A DNA stretch of 47,355 nt from Limisphaerales bacterium (GTDB lineage: Bacteria > Verrucomicrobiota > Verrucomicrobiia > Limisphaerales > SXTU01): positions 1 through 47,355 of the forward strand of contig WRPG01000040.1 in the NCBI GenBank assembly GCA_009773355.1. Direction: 5' to 3'. Positions 34,502 through 47,355 of this stretch are shown here, piece after piece. The position numbers were made by a program, and so were the translations under genes. Under the pieces are notes generated by a model, which was not told the origin of the DNA, searched no databases, and was given only the letters and a program-made list of their open reading frames with translations. Position 1 is the first letter of the stretch; each line of letters opens with the position of its first letter.

Positions 34502-35440
34502 CTACCGATTCAGCCAGTGATACGCCGTGCGCGCATTGCCGGCGAAAAACTTCTCCAGTGCGGGCCGGCCCTTGGCGCTGAAGTAGTCGTGGACGATGCC
34601 CTGCACGGTGGCGAGCGGGGCGAAGCGCGCGCTCACGGGCCAGTTGCTGCCGTAGATGAGCCGGTCGGGGCCGAACGCGCTCCACGCGATGTCCAGCCAC
34701 GGACGGTAGAACTCCACGTCGCGTGGGGCGTCGCCGTCGCGCTTGCCGGTGCCCTCGACGAGCGCGGAGACTTTCAGGAAAACCTGCGGGAACTTCGCGG
34801 TGGCTTCGAGGTCGCGCCGCCAGGTCTCAGACACGTTCTTCCCGTCAATGCGCGTGTTCGACAGGTGATTGATGACGATGCGCAGGGCGGGCAGTTCCTT
34901 TGCCAGCCGCGCGACTTCGGGCAGCAGCGTCGGTCCGCCGTTCACGTCGAGTTCCCGGTCGGCGTCGGCGAGGCGTTTGAGGTCCGCGACGAACGCCGCG
35001 TTGCCCAGGCCGGCGCGCAGCGCGCCCTCGTTCACGCGGATGCCGCGATAGAGCGGGTTGGCCGCGAAGCGCTTGAAGTTGCCCGCGAAGGCATCCTCGC
35101 CCGGTTTCAGGTTGCCCACGAAGCCAACGATGAACGTGTCCTTTGCCGCGAGGTCGAGGATCCACTGGTTGTCCTCGACGAGCGGGCTGGCCTCGACAAC
35201 AACCGTGCCCGTGACCGGCTGCGGCACCGGCTGCGCGCGGTAGTCGGCGGGCAGCGTGGTGCGATAGAGCACCTTGTCGCCCTTCCCCGGCCACGGCACG
35301 CCGGTCGGACGCGTGGGGTCGTAGAAGTGCGTGTGCGTGTCAATGATGGTGAGCGGCGCGGCGGCACGCGGGGTGGAGCACGCGGCGGCGGACGCGGCCA
35401 GGGCGGTGGCCGCGAGGAAGTTTCGGCGGTTGGTTTTCAT
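34502..35440 (-). CDS. exported amidohydrolase (amidohydrolase_2 family)
   Basis: 312 residues from ATG 35440. The start MKTNRRNFLAATALAASAAA then Cys combines a twin-arginine motif with a lipobox, so it may be a Tat-exported lipoprotein. The metal motif DTHTHFYDP opens the barrel; RIVINHLSNT and LIYGSNWPVS carry the later histidine and the aspartate-equivalent region. Relatives hydrolyse lactones or decarboxylate aromatic acids. It begins 28 bp after the tyrA stop and ends 63 bp before the peptidase, with all three on one strand. No direct link with tyrosine synthesis can be read. Confidence 0.88.
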   Translation of the reverse strand: MKTNRRNFLAATALAASAAACSTPRAAAPLTIIDTHTHFYDPTRPTGVPWPGKGDKVLYRTTLPADYRAQPVPQPVTGTVVVEASPLVEDNQWILDLAAKDTFIVGFVGNLKPGEDAFAGNFKRFAANPLYRGIRVNEGALRAGLGNAAFVADLKRLADADRELDVNGGPTLLPEVARLAKELPALRIVINHLSNTRIDGKNVSETWRRDLEATAKFPQVFLKVSALVEGTGKRDGDAPRDVEFYRPWLDIAWSAFGPDRLIYGSNWPVSARFAPLATVQGIVHDYFSAKGRPALEKFFAGNARTAYHWLNR

Positions 35441-35468
35441 TCGCGTGTTTCGCGTGTTTCGCGGGCGC

Positions 35469-36347
35469 TCACTCCGGCGAGCCACCATTCCCGACCCATT
35501 GGTCGCGCCGGTGCTTCGCCGTCTCGAAAAACTCGTCCATCGCCTTCGTGTCACCGGCCTCCAGCGCGCGCTGGAATTCCTGCAAGTCCTCGATGAACAC
35601 GCCCAGCGCGCGGGCGAGGTGCTTACGGTTCGCCAGCGCGATGTCCCGCCACATCTCCGGCGAGCCAGCGGCGATGCGCGTGGTGTCGCGGAAACCGGTG
35701 GCGCAGAGCGCAGGCTGCTCCTTCGGATGCGCGGGGCTGAGGACGTAGTTCGCCAACTCCGCAGCGACGACATGCGGCAGGTGGCTCGACCGCGCGACCA
35801 GACTGTCATGCTGGTCCGGCGAGAGGCGCAGCGGGCGTCCGCCCACCGCCGCCCAGAATTCCTCCATCTGCTTCACGAGCTTCGCCGGCGTTTTCGCACC
35901 CGGCGTGACGATGCAGACGGCCTTCTCGAACAAGTCCGCGCGCGCCGCCGCCGGGCCGGTCTTCTCCGCGCCCGCCATCGGGTGGCTGCCGATGAACTGC
36001 GCGCCGGCCTGGCTGAAGATGGGTTCCAGCTCCGCCACCACGCTGCCCTTCACGCTGCCCACATCGGTCACGAGCGCGCCGGGCTTGAGCGCGGGGGCGC
36101 ATTGCTCCGCCAGCGCCCGCATCTGCGCCAGCGGCGTGCAGAGCACGACGAGGTCCGCGTCCCTCACCGCCGCCAGCAAGTCGGTCGTGGCGCGGTCCAC
36201 CACGCCGAGCCGCTCGCACTCGGTGATGCTGGCCTCGCGGCGCACGTAGCCCTCGACGCGGCCGGCGAGCCGGCGCTGCTTCAGCGCCAGCCCGAGCGAC
36301 CCGCCCAGCAGGCCGACGCCGATGAGGGTGACTTTCGGGAAATGCAC
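35469..36347 (-). CDS. tyrA: prephenate (or arogenate) dehydrogenase
   Basis: 292 residues, no fused chorismate mutase or ACT domain. The NAD-binding motif GVGLLGGSLGLAL is at 10-22. The family signature GSHPMAGAEKTGP follows, with the catalytic histidine, and then the region SSHLPHVVAAELANY. The enzyme carries out oxidative decarboxylation of prephenate to 4-hydroxyphenylpyruvate in tyrosine synthesis. It is the first gene of a leftward trio. Without the ACT domain, tyrosine feedback would have to act elsewhere. Confidence 0.93.
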   Translation of the reverse strand: MHFPKVTLIGVGLLGGSLGLALKQRRLAGRVEGYVRREASITECERLGVVDRATTDLLAAVRDADLVVLCTPLAQMRALAEQCAPALKPGALVTDVGSVKGSVVAELEPIFSQAGAQFIGSHPMAGAEKTGPAAARADLFEKAVCIVTPGAKTPAKLVKQMEEFWAAVGGRPLRLSPDQHDSLVARSSHLPHVVAAELANYVLSPAHPKEQPALCATGFRDTTRIAAGSPEMWRDIALANRKHLARALGVFIEDLQEFQRALEAGDTKAMDEFFETAKHRRDQWVGNGGSPE

Positions 36348-36403
36348 GCGCGGATGATGCGGCGGAGCGACGGAAGTTCAAACGGAATTTCACCCGACCA
36401 AGC

Positions 36404-36473
36404 GTAGCTCGACATTCCAATGTCGAGACCGGGGCATCAGCAATCCAGACTCGGCATTGGAATGTCGAGCTAC
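36404..36473. repeat. paired palindromic repeat, family B copy 2
   Basis: Arms 36404-36427 and 36450-36473 repeat the family B sequence of 4246-4321 without change in the arms; only the spacer differs. It lies in the divergent gap between tyrA and the first kinase. Confidence 0.9.
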
Positions 36474-36514
36474 CTGCTCCGGCTGTGGGCGTTCGGGTGG
36501 GCGCCTCGGATACG

Positions 36515-36524
36515 CCCCCCCCCC
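36515..36524 (+). other. homopolymer tract C10 upstream of the first kinase gene
   Basis: Ten consecutive C residues lie 71 bp upstream of the kinase start. Tracts of this length are prone to slipped-strand change and to sequencing error. Confidence 0.9.
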
Positions 36525-36595
36525 GCGTTGGGAATCTTCCTCCCGGCGCAACTTTCCAGTAACCTCCGCCCCAAACTTCCTCATGCAGAGGAGGC

Positions 36596-39262
36596 ATGAA
36601 CCATCCGCCTCAACCCAACACCTGCCCGCAGTGCAGCGCCGTCCTGCCGGCGGACGCGCCGCAAGGCCTCTGTCCTGCGTGCCTGCTGGCTGCGGTCGCG
36701 CTTCCCACCGAAGCCGGCACTGCCGCGCCTGCCAAGGCTCCGGCACCCACGCGTGAGCAAGTCGCCACCGCCTTTCCGCAGCTTGAAATCCTCGAACTCA
36801 TCGGCGCGGGCGGCATGGGCTACGTCTTCAAGGCCCGCCAGCCCAAGCTCGACCGCCTCGTCGCGCTCAAGCTCCTGCCGCAGCACCTCGGCGCGGACGC
36901 CGCCTTCGCCGGGCGCTTCGAGCGCGAGGGCCGCGTCCTCGCCCGCCTCAGCCACCCGAACATCGTCACCGTCCACGACTTCGGCTTCGCCCGTGCCGGC
37001 GATTGGCAATCGCCGTTCCCATCGCCACGCCCGCCCACAGACGGCGACTACAAGTCGCCGGCACTTCCGCTGTCGCCCGACGCCCAACCTGAAACTCCAA
37101 ACTCTCAACCCGGAACAGCGAAGCCAGGTTTCTACTACCTCCTCATGGAGTTCGTGGACGGCGTGAACCTCCGCCAGGCCATGCGCGCCGGCCGCTTCAC
37201 GCCCGTGCAGGCGCTCGAAGTCGTCCCGAAGATTTGCGAGGCCCTCCAGTTCGCCCACGAGCAGGGCATCCTCCACCGCGACATCAAGCCCGAGAACATC
37301 CTCCTCGACGCGAAGGGCCGCGTGAAGCTCGTGGACTTCGGCATCGCCAAGCTCGTTGATGACGGCAGGGCCGAGCTGCCGCCCGGCCTCGACGCGGAGG
37401 CCGCGCAGCAACGCGGCCCTGCCACTCTCACCTCCGCCACCGCCGCGCTGGGCACGCCCAGCTACATGGCCCCCGAGCAGCGCGACCACCCCGCCGAAGT
37501 GGATCATCGTGCCGACATCTACAGCCTCGGCGTCGTCTTCTACGAGATGCTCACCGGCGAGCTGCCCGTCGGCAAATTCGCCCCGCCCTCCGCCAAATCC
37601 GCCAGCGACCCGCGCGTGGATGAAGTCGTTCTCCGCGCGTTGGAGCAGCAGCGCGAACGCCGCCAGCAAAGTGCCGGGGAGGTGAAGACGCAGGTGGAAA
37701 CCATCGCCGCTTCGTCCTCATCCGCCGGCAGCGGACGTGCGAAGGCTCCAATGGCTAGTCAGGTGCGTTACGCAGCGGGATTGGCTATCGCGACAGCCTG
37801 GCCAGTTGGCTTGTTTTTGGCATCCATGGCAGCGCTCAAATCAAGGCCCCAGGAAACGATGCTCATGGTAGGTGTGAACGGAGCCAGCGTGGTCGGGGCG
37901 TTGGGAGTCATCGGGTTCCTTCTCAGGCGGAAAGACCCGGAACCGCCCAAGGCAGCGCGTTGGGGTGCGCTGCTGGCCGTGGTCGGCCTAATTCTTGTGC
38001 CGGCCATTTTCTTCGGCACACGACCTTGGCTCAATGTCGCCGGCCGAAAGGCCTACGAATCAATCAGTGCACAGTTTCTTGAGGCCAGCCGCCAGCAAAC
38101 AGCCGCTGGGTTGGCCCGGGCCAGACTAGAGCGTTGGCAGTCCGCGACCCACGAACTTTCGACCCAAGCCGAAGTGAGCCGGCGTATTGCGGATTTGAGT
38201 GCGACTGAGGTGCGCCACCGAGACACCGCCAACAAGCACCTCCAGACACTGCGCTCGCTCCCCGACCAACCCTCAACGGAAATCAAGTGGCTCATGAGTC
38301 TCGCGGGCGGACTCGCGCTCGCCGGTCTAGTTTGTGGACTTGTAGGCCAGTTCGCAGTCCAGCGCCGTGAGCGGAAAGAGGGCGCTTCAGAAGCGGCCTT
38401 TGCGGTATTGGCGCTGCCAACTGTTGCGGGACTGTTCGCACTCTTGTCATGGGCCATGAATCTCCGCGTGCCTGCGTTCACTGGCGACGAGGTGCGCTAC
38501 TGGTTCGCCGGCTTGTCTTTGGCCGGGGGCGTCATCGCTACTGGGGTCGGTTACTGGGTTTGGCTGCGACTCACGCATAGCTGGGACTGGGGGCGTGCGG
38601 CGCTGGTGCTGGTCCTGACGGGAGGCGGGGTTGCCCTGCTGCTGACGCAACTGCCCAACGGCTTGAAACGGCTGGTTCCCGCACCCCGACTGCTTCTCGA
38701 ACAGGTCCAAATTACCCAAGGCATACTGCGTTGCAACGCGACGCCGCTCGGCCTCCCAGACGGTTGGGCCGTCGCTTTGCGAGGGATGGGGATCGGCGGG
38801 GGAAGGGTCAGCAACCATGTGCTGTTCAATCAGGCGTTTGACCGGTGGATGGCCATCCAACAACCGTTCTCGTTCGGTCGTATCACCGAGTTCGACGAGA
38901 TGAACGCGGTAGAGCGCGGTCCGTTGATTTTGACGGCCTCAAGCACATGGCCACTTGCAGCGAGGCCGGACGCGGAGCCACAGGTGTTGCTGGTCCTGAC
39001 GAATAAGGCGGGTGATGGACTGCGGATTGAAGCCCAACTCGTCCCTGTGCCCCGCAGTCTGCTTAGACCGGCAGAGCAGACCAACCGCACGCGAACAAGC
39101 TTGGATGCCCTGCGCGCTCGCGTGCAATCGGCACAGGACACGTTGGCGCAGTATTCCAGAAGCTACGGCACTAATGACTATCGCGTTCATACGCAGGCAC
39201 GCTTCGTAAGAGACTTGGAAAGCATGCTGGCGCGGAAGGAGGCTGAGTCGTCCGGCAAATGA
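36596..39262 (+). CDS. membrane Ser/Thr protein kinase with N-terminal zinc ribbon and a repeat-derived insert
   Basis: 888 residues, with purine-rich GAGGAGG just before ATG 36596. An N-terminal CPQC ... CPAC zinc ribbon precedes the kinase domain (about 60-365). The P-loop is IGAGGMGYVFKA, VALKLL holds the ATP lysine, HRD is at 227-229, DFG at 247-249, and YMAPEQR closes the activation loop. Residues 133-157 are encoded by palindromic repeat G copy 2 and are absent from the sister kinase. Several membrane helices follow (about 390-700), and an extracytoplasmic tail ends the protein. The ECF sigma gene overlaps by 4 bp, suggesting a kinase-sigma pair. Confidence 0.92.
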   Translation: MNHPPQPNTCPQCSAVLPADAPQGLCPACLLAAVALPTEAGTAAPAKAPAPTREQVATAFPQLEILELIGAGGMGYVFKARQPKLDRLVALKLLPQHLGADAAFAGRFEREGRVLARLSHPNIVTVHDFGFARAGDWQSPFPSPRPPTDGDYKSPALPLSPDAQPETPNSQPGTAKPGFYYLLMEFVDGVNLRQAMRAGRFTPVQALEVVPKICEALQFAHEQGILHRDIKPENILLDAKGRVKLVDFGIAKLVDDGRAELPPGLDAEAAQQRGPATLTSATAALGTPSYMAPEQRDHPAEVDHRADIYSLGVVFYEMLTGELPVGKFAPPSAKSASDPRVDEVVLRALEQQRERRQQSAGEVKTQVETIAASSSSAGSGRAKAPMASQVRYAAGLAIATAWPVGLFLASMAALKSRPQETMLMVGVNGASVVGALGVIGFLLRRKDPEPPKAARWGALLAVVGLILVPAIFFGTRPWLNVAGRKAYESISAQFLEASRQQTAAGLARARLERWQSATHELSTQAEVSRRIADLSATEVRHRDTANKHLQTLRSLPDQPSTEIKWLMSLAGGLALAGLVCGLVGQFAVQRRERKEGASEAAFAVLALPTVAGLFALLSWAMNLRVPAFTGDEVRYWFAGLSLAGGVIATGVGYWVWLRLTHSWDWGRAALVLVLTGGGVALLLTQLPNGLKRLVPAPRLLLEQVQITQGILRCNATPLGLPDGWAVALRGMGIGGGRVSNHVLFNQAFDRWMAIQQPFSFGRITEFDEMNAVERGPLILTASSTWPLAARPDAEPQVLLVLTNKAGDGLRIEAQLVPVPRSLLRPAEQTNRTRTSLDALRARVQSAQDTLAQYSRSYGTNDYRVHTQARFVRDLESMLARKEAESSGK
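36993..37064. repeat. paired palindromic repeat, family G copy 2, inside the kinase coding sequence
   Basis: Arms 36993-37015 and 37042-37064. The right arm is the exact reverse complement of the left arm of copy 1 (25723-25745). It is read through in frame as residues 133-157 of the kinase (RAGDWQSPF ... TDGDYKSPAL). The sister kinase runs straight from TRAG to AQPETGFYF at this point. Confidence 0.92.
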
Positions 39263-40002
39263 CAGCGTCACGCGACGAGGCGATTTCCACTGGCTCCTTC
39301 CACACCACACAGTGGACGCGCGTGCTGGCCTCGCGCGGGGATTCGCCGGAGTCGCAGGCGGCGCTGGGGGATTTGTGCGGGGCTTACTACGGGGCCGTGT
39401 TCGCCTTCATCCGCCGTTCGGGTCGCGAGGGCGACGCGGCGCGCGAGCTGACGCAGGAGTTCTTCGCCCGGCTGCTGGCGCGACAGGGGCTCGACACCGT
39501 GGTGCCGGGACGCGGGCGGTTTCGCTCGTTCCTGCTCGGCGCGGTGAAGCATTTCCTCGCGGACCTGCACGACCGCGCGCGCGCCACCAAGCGCGGCTCC
39601 GGCTCCGTCCCGCTGTCACTCGACGCGGAGACGGACACCTCGCCCGGCCTCGAAGTCCCCGACGCCACCGCGCCAGACCCGGAGCGCGAGTTCGACCGCA
39701 AGTGGGCGCTCACCGTCCTCGACCGCGCGCTGGCCGCGCTCGCCCGCGAGCAGGCGGAGGCCGGACACACCACACACTTCGCTACGCTCAAGCCCTGGCT
39801 CACGGGCGACACCGGCACCGTCTCGCAAGCCGACGCCGCCCGCGCGCTGGCGATGAACGAAGGCGCGGTGAAGGTCGCCGTCCACCGCCTGCGCCGGCGT
39901 TTCCGCGAGCTGGTGAAGGCGGAAATCGCGCAGACCTTGTCAGACCCCGCACAGGTGAAGGATGAGCTGGCCTGCCTGCAAGCCGCGCTGGCAGGAGCGT
40001 GA
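39259..40002 (+). CDS. ECF-type RNA polymerase sigma factor, kinase-linked (first copy)
   Basis: 247 residues, starting in the kinase stop codon (ATGA, 39259-39262). Region 2 is readable as LCGAYYGAVFAFIRRSGREG and ARELTQEFFARLL. Region 4 contains VSQADAARALAMNEGAVKVAVHRLRRRFRELV, a standard -35 recognition helix-turn-helix. It is longer than common ECFs (about 190) and close to the enlarged ECF groups found with Ser/Thr kinases in Planctomycetes and Verrucomicrobia. No anti-sigma gene is near, so phosphorylation by the coupled kinase is the obvious control (inference). Confidence 0.9.
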   Translation: MTASRDEAISTGSFHTTQWTRVLASRGDSPESQAALGDLCGAYYGAVFAFIRRSGREGDAARELTQEFFARLLARQGLDTVVPGRGRFRSFLLGAVKHFLADLHDRARATKRGSGSVPLSLDAETDTSPGLEVPDATAPDPEREFDRKWALTVLDRALAALAREQAEAGHTTHFATLKPWLTGDTGTVSQADAARALAMNEGAVKVAVHRLRRRFRELVKAEIAQTLSDPAQVKDELACLQAALAGA

Positions 40003-40025
40003 GTTGAGGCAGAATTCAAAACTTG

Positions 40026-40170
40026 AACCACGGATGAACACTGACGAACACGGATAAAGCAGCCGCGAAAGGGCGCAGAGTTCTCAAAGACCTCTCCTTC
40101 TGAGTTTCCTTCTGCGCGCTTTGCGTCCTTTCGCGGCCAATGCCCTCTTCATCCGTGTTTATCAGTGGTT
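40026..40170. repeat. paired inverted repeat, family I (nested)
   Basis: The outer left arm 40026-40056 starts AACCACGGATGAACACTGAC and pairs with 40151-40170 (ATCCGTGTTTATCAGTGGTT). The inner pair is GCCGCGAAAGGGCGCAGA (about 40062-40079) with TTTGCGTCCTTTCGCGGC (40120-40137). It fills the gap between the two sigma factor genes. Confidence 0.82.
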
Positions 40171-40215
40171 GACCAGTTCCTCGTTCGGAGTTCTGGTTGA
40201 GCGCGGCTGATTTCC

Positions 40216-40240
40216 TGTAACAACCCGCCCGATTCGCTTA
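40216..40240 (+). promoter_or_regulatory. bipartite motif upstream of the second sigma gene
   Basis: TGTAACAACC-N11-CTTA. The same two blocks with the same 11-bp spacer occur upstream of the second kinase (41186-41210). GTAAC-type -35 boxes are known for some ECF sigma factors, so these may be promoters for one of the two local sigma factors. The motif ends 3 bp before the ATG, so the RNA would be leaderless or use a later start such as GTG 40301. Confidence 0.42.
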
Positions 40241-40243
40241 TCC

Positions 40244-41002
40244 ATGCCGGTGAGCTTGCCGGACACCCAACACACCGAGGCCGTCCCGCCGCCGCTCTTC
40301 GTGACCACCCGCTGGTCCGTCGTGCTCGCGGCGCAGGAGAAGTCGTCGCCTGAGTCGGCGGCGGCGCTGGAGACGTTGTGCCGCGCCTACTGGTATCCGC
40401 TCTATGCCTACGTGCGCGGCTCCGGCCACTCGCCGCACGACGCGCAGGACCTCACGCAGGAGTTCTTCGCGAGGCTGCTGGCGAAGGATTACCTGCAAGC
40501 CGCCGACCGGGAGAAGGGCCGCTTCCGCACCTTCCTCCGCGTCTGCCTCAAGCGCTTCCTCGCGAACGAATGGGACCGCCAGCGCGCCGCCAAGCGCGGT
40601 GGCGGCGAACGCCCGACCTCGCTCGACGTCGCCCTCGCCGAGCAGCGCTACGCCACCGAGCTGACCACCGGCGTCGCGCCCGACCGCCTCTACGAACGCC
40701 AGTGGGCGATGGCCCTGCTCGAACAGGCGATGGCCCGCCTGCGCGCCGAATACACGGCGGCTGGAAAGGCCAGTGAGTTTGACCAGCTCAAGTCCGCGCT
40801 CACCGCCGAGCGCGGCGCGATTCCCTACGCGGAACTGGCCGCCGCGTTGAACACCACCGAAGGCGCGGCCCGCGTCGCCGTCCACCGCCTGCGCAAGCGC
40901 TACCGCGAACTCTTCCGCGCCACCGTGGCGGACACCGTCTCCGAGCCGGACGAGGTGGACGACGAGGTGCGCCACATCGCCACCGTGCTGGGCGGGGACT
41001 GA
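40244..41002 (+). CDS. ECF-type RNA polymerase sigma factor, kinase-linked (second copy)
   Basis: 252 residues, homologous along its length to the sigma factor at 39259. Shared blocks are TTRWSVVLA (TTQWTRVLA in the first), LTQEFFARLLA, KGRFRTFL and TEGAARVAVHRLRKRYRELFR. The first 20 residues are not conserved, and a later start (GTG 40301) is possible. It is followed on the same strand by the second kinase after a 219-bp gap. The order is sigma then kinase here and kinase then sigma in the first pair. Confidence 0.9.
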   Translation: MPVSLPDTQHTEAVPPPLFVTTRWSVVLAAQEKSSPESAAALETLCRAYWYPLYAYVRGSGHSPHDAQDLTQEFFARLLAKDYLQAADREKGRFRTFLRVCLKRFLANEWDRQRAAKRGGGERPTSLDVALAEQRYATELTTGVAPDRLYERQWAMALLEQAMARLRAEYTAAGKASEFDQLKSALTAERGAIPYAELAAALNTTEGAARVAVHRLRKRYRELFRATVADTVSEPDEVDDEVRHIATVLGGD

Positions 41003-41013
41003 ACCGCATGAGC

Positions 41014-41165
41014 AGCCACAAAAAGGCGCAGAAGGCACAAAAAAGGAAACCGGTGCTGGCAAACGAATGAGGTCAGGCGAAGCAGAGGGAGCCATTCGCC
41101 TGCGCCCATTCGCTAGCCAAAGCTTTTCTGCCTTCTCTTTGTGCCTTCTGTGCCCTTTTGTGGCT
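41014..41165. repeat. paired inverted repeat, family J (nested)
   Basis: The outer left arm 41014-41043 starts AGCCACAAAAAGGCGCAGAA; the right arm 41138-41165 ends CTTTTGTGGCT. Inner complementary blocks are CGAATG with CATTCG and CAGGCGAA with TTCGCCTG. It fills the gap between the second sigma gene and the second kinase. Confidence 0.82.
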
Positions 41166-41185
41166 GAAAATATTTTCCCGTGGCG

Positions 41186-41210
41186 TGTAACAACCTCGTG
41201 GCCCGTCTTA
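41186..41210 (+). promoter_or_regulatory. bipartite motif upstream of the second kinase
   Basis: TGTAACAACC-N11-CTTA, identical in both blocks and in spacing to 40216-40240. It ends 11 bp before ATG 41222, which also argues for that start over the upstream in-frame GTG at 41180. Confidence 0.42.
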
Positions 41211-41221
41211 ATCAGCAGGCA

Positions 41222-46465
<5,244 letters not shown>

Positions 46466-46493
46466 CCGCACCCCGCCGTCCAACTTCGCACGC

Positions 46494-46958
46494 ATGAAAC
46501 CGCTCCTTGCCCCGCTGCTTTCCGCCATCCTGCTCGCCCCCGCGTTCGAAGCCCGCGCCCTGATGGGCGAACTCAAGGAACCCGGCGTCGCGCACGCCGC
46601 CGGCCACCCGGAGGCCGCGCAGAAACAGGTGCGGGCGGCGCTCACGCGGGCCGACTGCAAGTTCCTCGGCGGGCGTTTTCTCAACAGCCACACGAGCCTG
46701 CTCTACGCAGGCGACACGAAGGCGCTGAACCAGTTCCTCGACGCGCTCGCCAAGTGCCCCGGCGTCGCGCTCCACGTCAGCTTCGTCGCCACCGACCCGA
46801 TTCCCGGCGAGCCGTGCGACTGGCACGTCGGCCACGACGCGCACCGCAACCAGTTCCACGTCCGCGTGAACCTCAAGTCCGGCCGCATCAAGCTGCCGGA
46901 CCTCTATCTGCCGGAGGTCAAGGGGCCGGCGCTTGTGAGCACTCCGCAGACGCCGTAG
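46494..46958 (+). CDS. secreted hypothetical protein
   Basis: 154 residues from ATG 46494, 28 bp after the kinase stop. The signal peptide ends near EARALMG. The mature part contains CKFLGGRFLNSHTSLLYAG, FLDALAKCPGVALHVSF and EPCDWHVGHDAH. Three cysteines and several histidines are noticeable. The family is not recognised. Its place right after the kinase suggests co-transcription, but a functional link is unproven. Confidence 0.7.
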   Translation: MKPLLAPLLSAILLAPAFEARALMGELKEPGVAHAAGHPEAAQKQVRAALTRADCKFLGGRFLNSHTSLLYAGDTKALNQFLDALAKCPGVALHVSFVATDPIPGEPCDWHVGHDAHRNQFHVRVNLKSGRIKLPDLYLPEVKGPALVSTPQTP

Positions 46959-46968
46959 CCTCGCGGGC

Positions 46969-47355
46969 ATGAGCGATTCCGCATCCGAGCCGTTCGACAT
47001 CGCCAAGGCCCACCGTTGGTTTTCCGCCGACTGCTTCAACCGCGTCTGGTCGCTGCTCGACAAGCCCGACCGCACGCCGGACGATTGCGAGCGGATGATT
47101 TCCCTCGCGCACGCGTCGCTGGCCCACTGGCGCGAGCGCGCGGACTGCACGGCGCAAAACCTGTCCATCGGCTACTGGCAGGCGTCGCGCGTTTATGCCG
47201 TGCTGCGACAGGCGGAGAACGCGCGGCATTACGCCCGGCTGTGCCTCGATGTCAGCGGCGCGGAGCCGCCGTTCTTCCCCGGCTACGCGCACGAGGCGCT
47301 CGCGCGGGCGGAGCAGCTCGCGGGCAATTCCGCCGCCGCGCAGCGGCATCTCGCC
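46969..47355 (+). CDS. hypothetical protein, 5' part (runs off the window)
   Basis: An open frame from ATG 46969 to the window end without a stop gives 129 residues, starting MSDSASEPFDIAKAHRWFSA. It is helical and cysteine-containing (DDCERMISLAHASLAHW, IGYWQASRVYAVLRQAENA), with an alternating pattern reminiscent of tetratricopeptide-like helices. It has no signal peptide and begins 10 bp after the preceding gene, so it is probably in the same transcript. Confidence 0.7.
   Translation, partial: MSDSASEPFDIAKAHRWFSADCFNRVWSLLDKPDRTPDDCERMISLAHASLAHWRERADCTAQNLSIGYWQASRVYAVLRQAENARHYARLCLDVSGAEPPFFPGYAHEALARAEQLAGNSAAAQRHLA

Noticed and set aside
35441-35468. Short tandem TCGCGTGTT repeats as a regulatory site
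   Set aside because: Two and a half imperfect units in a 28-bp gap; too little to support a function.
36548-36584. Classic ECF promoter (GCAACTTT as -35) before the first kinase
   Set aside because: The -35 box is plausible but no matching -10 element was found at the right distance.

Overview
The window is GC-rich bacterial chromosome of about 47 kb. No rRNA or tRNA gene was seen, so the taxonomic call rests on gene content. A C-type sulfatase, Gfo/Idh/MocA oxidoreductases with Tat signals, a PQQ-like beta-propeller protein, tandem FTLIELL pseudopilins of the H-X9-DG kind, and zinc-ribbon Ser/Thr kinases next to ECF sigma factors point to Verrucomicrobiota, most likely the Limisphaerales/Pedosphaera side (inference).

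Layout. 1-0.9 kb: the remnant of an IS110-family element, with a structured 5' non-coding region (candidate bridge RNA) and a transposase cut off before its C-terminal domain. 0.9-4.2 kb: a YtrA-type GntR regulator with a perfect operator palindrome, an ABC ATPase, a permease and a small membrane protein. 4.4-11.7 kb: a leftward tetR - 103-aa protein - adaptor - RND pump operon, followed by thioredoxin. The pump is fused in frame to its outer-membrane factor, and two copies of one 16-bp operator sit before tetR and before the pump genes. 11.8-14.9 kb: a nitroreductase-pirin operon with a candidate sigma-54 promoter, divergent from a PAS/sigma-54 activator. 15.2-18.5 kb: ceramidase, a small protein and a sulfatase. 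18.6-21.3 kb: an oxidoreductase, a YcxB-like protein and an epimerase. 21.6-25.7 kb: molybdate-type ABC permease and ATPase without a binding protein, two pseudopilins, and a divergent ThiF/MoeB-like protein. 25.8-32.1 kb: a three-gene 4-bp-overlap operon, a frameshifted oxidoreductase remnant, and three secreted-enzyme genes. 32.2-36.3 kb: a secreted M28 peptidase, a Tat amidohydrolase and prephenate dehydrogenase. 36.6-46.5 kb: two zinc-ribbon Ser/Thr kinase / ECF sigma pairs. 46.5 kb to the end: two hypothetical proteins, the last running off the window.

The most striking overall feature is a layer of paired palindromic repeats. At least ten sequence families, 13 elements in all, fill nearly every gap above about 70 bp. 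Each is two inverted arms, and in most families each arm is itself a hairpin. In three families the arms begin with GTAG, and in two others GGAG lies at the foot, which recalls REP/BIME elements mobilised by RAYT transposases. One family has inserted in frame inside a kinase domain and, elsewhere, supplies the stop codon of another gene. Other leading observations are the pump/outer-membrane-factor fusion with an internal lipobox, the candidate bridge RNA, and a shared bipartite motif upstream of an ECF sigma gene and its partner kinase.
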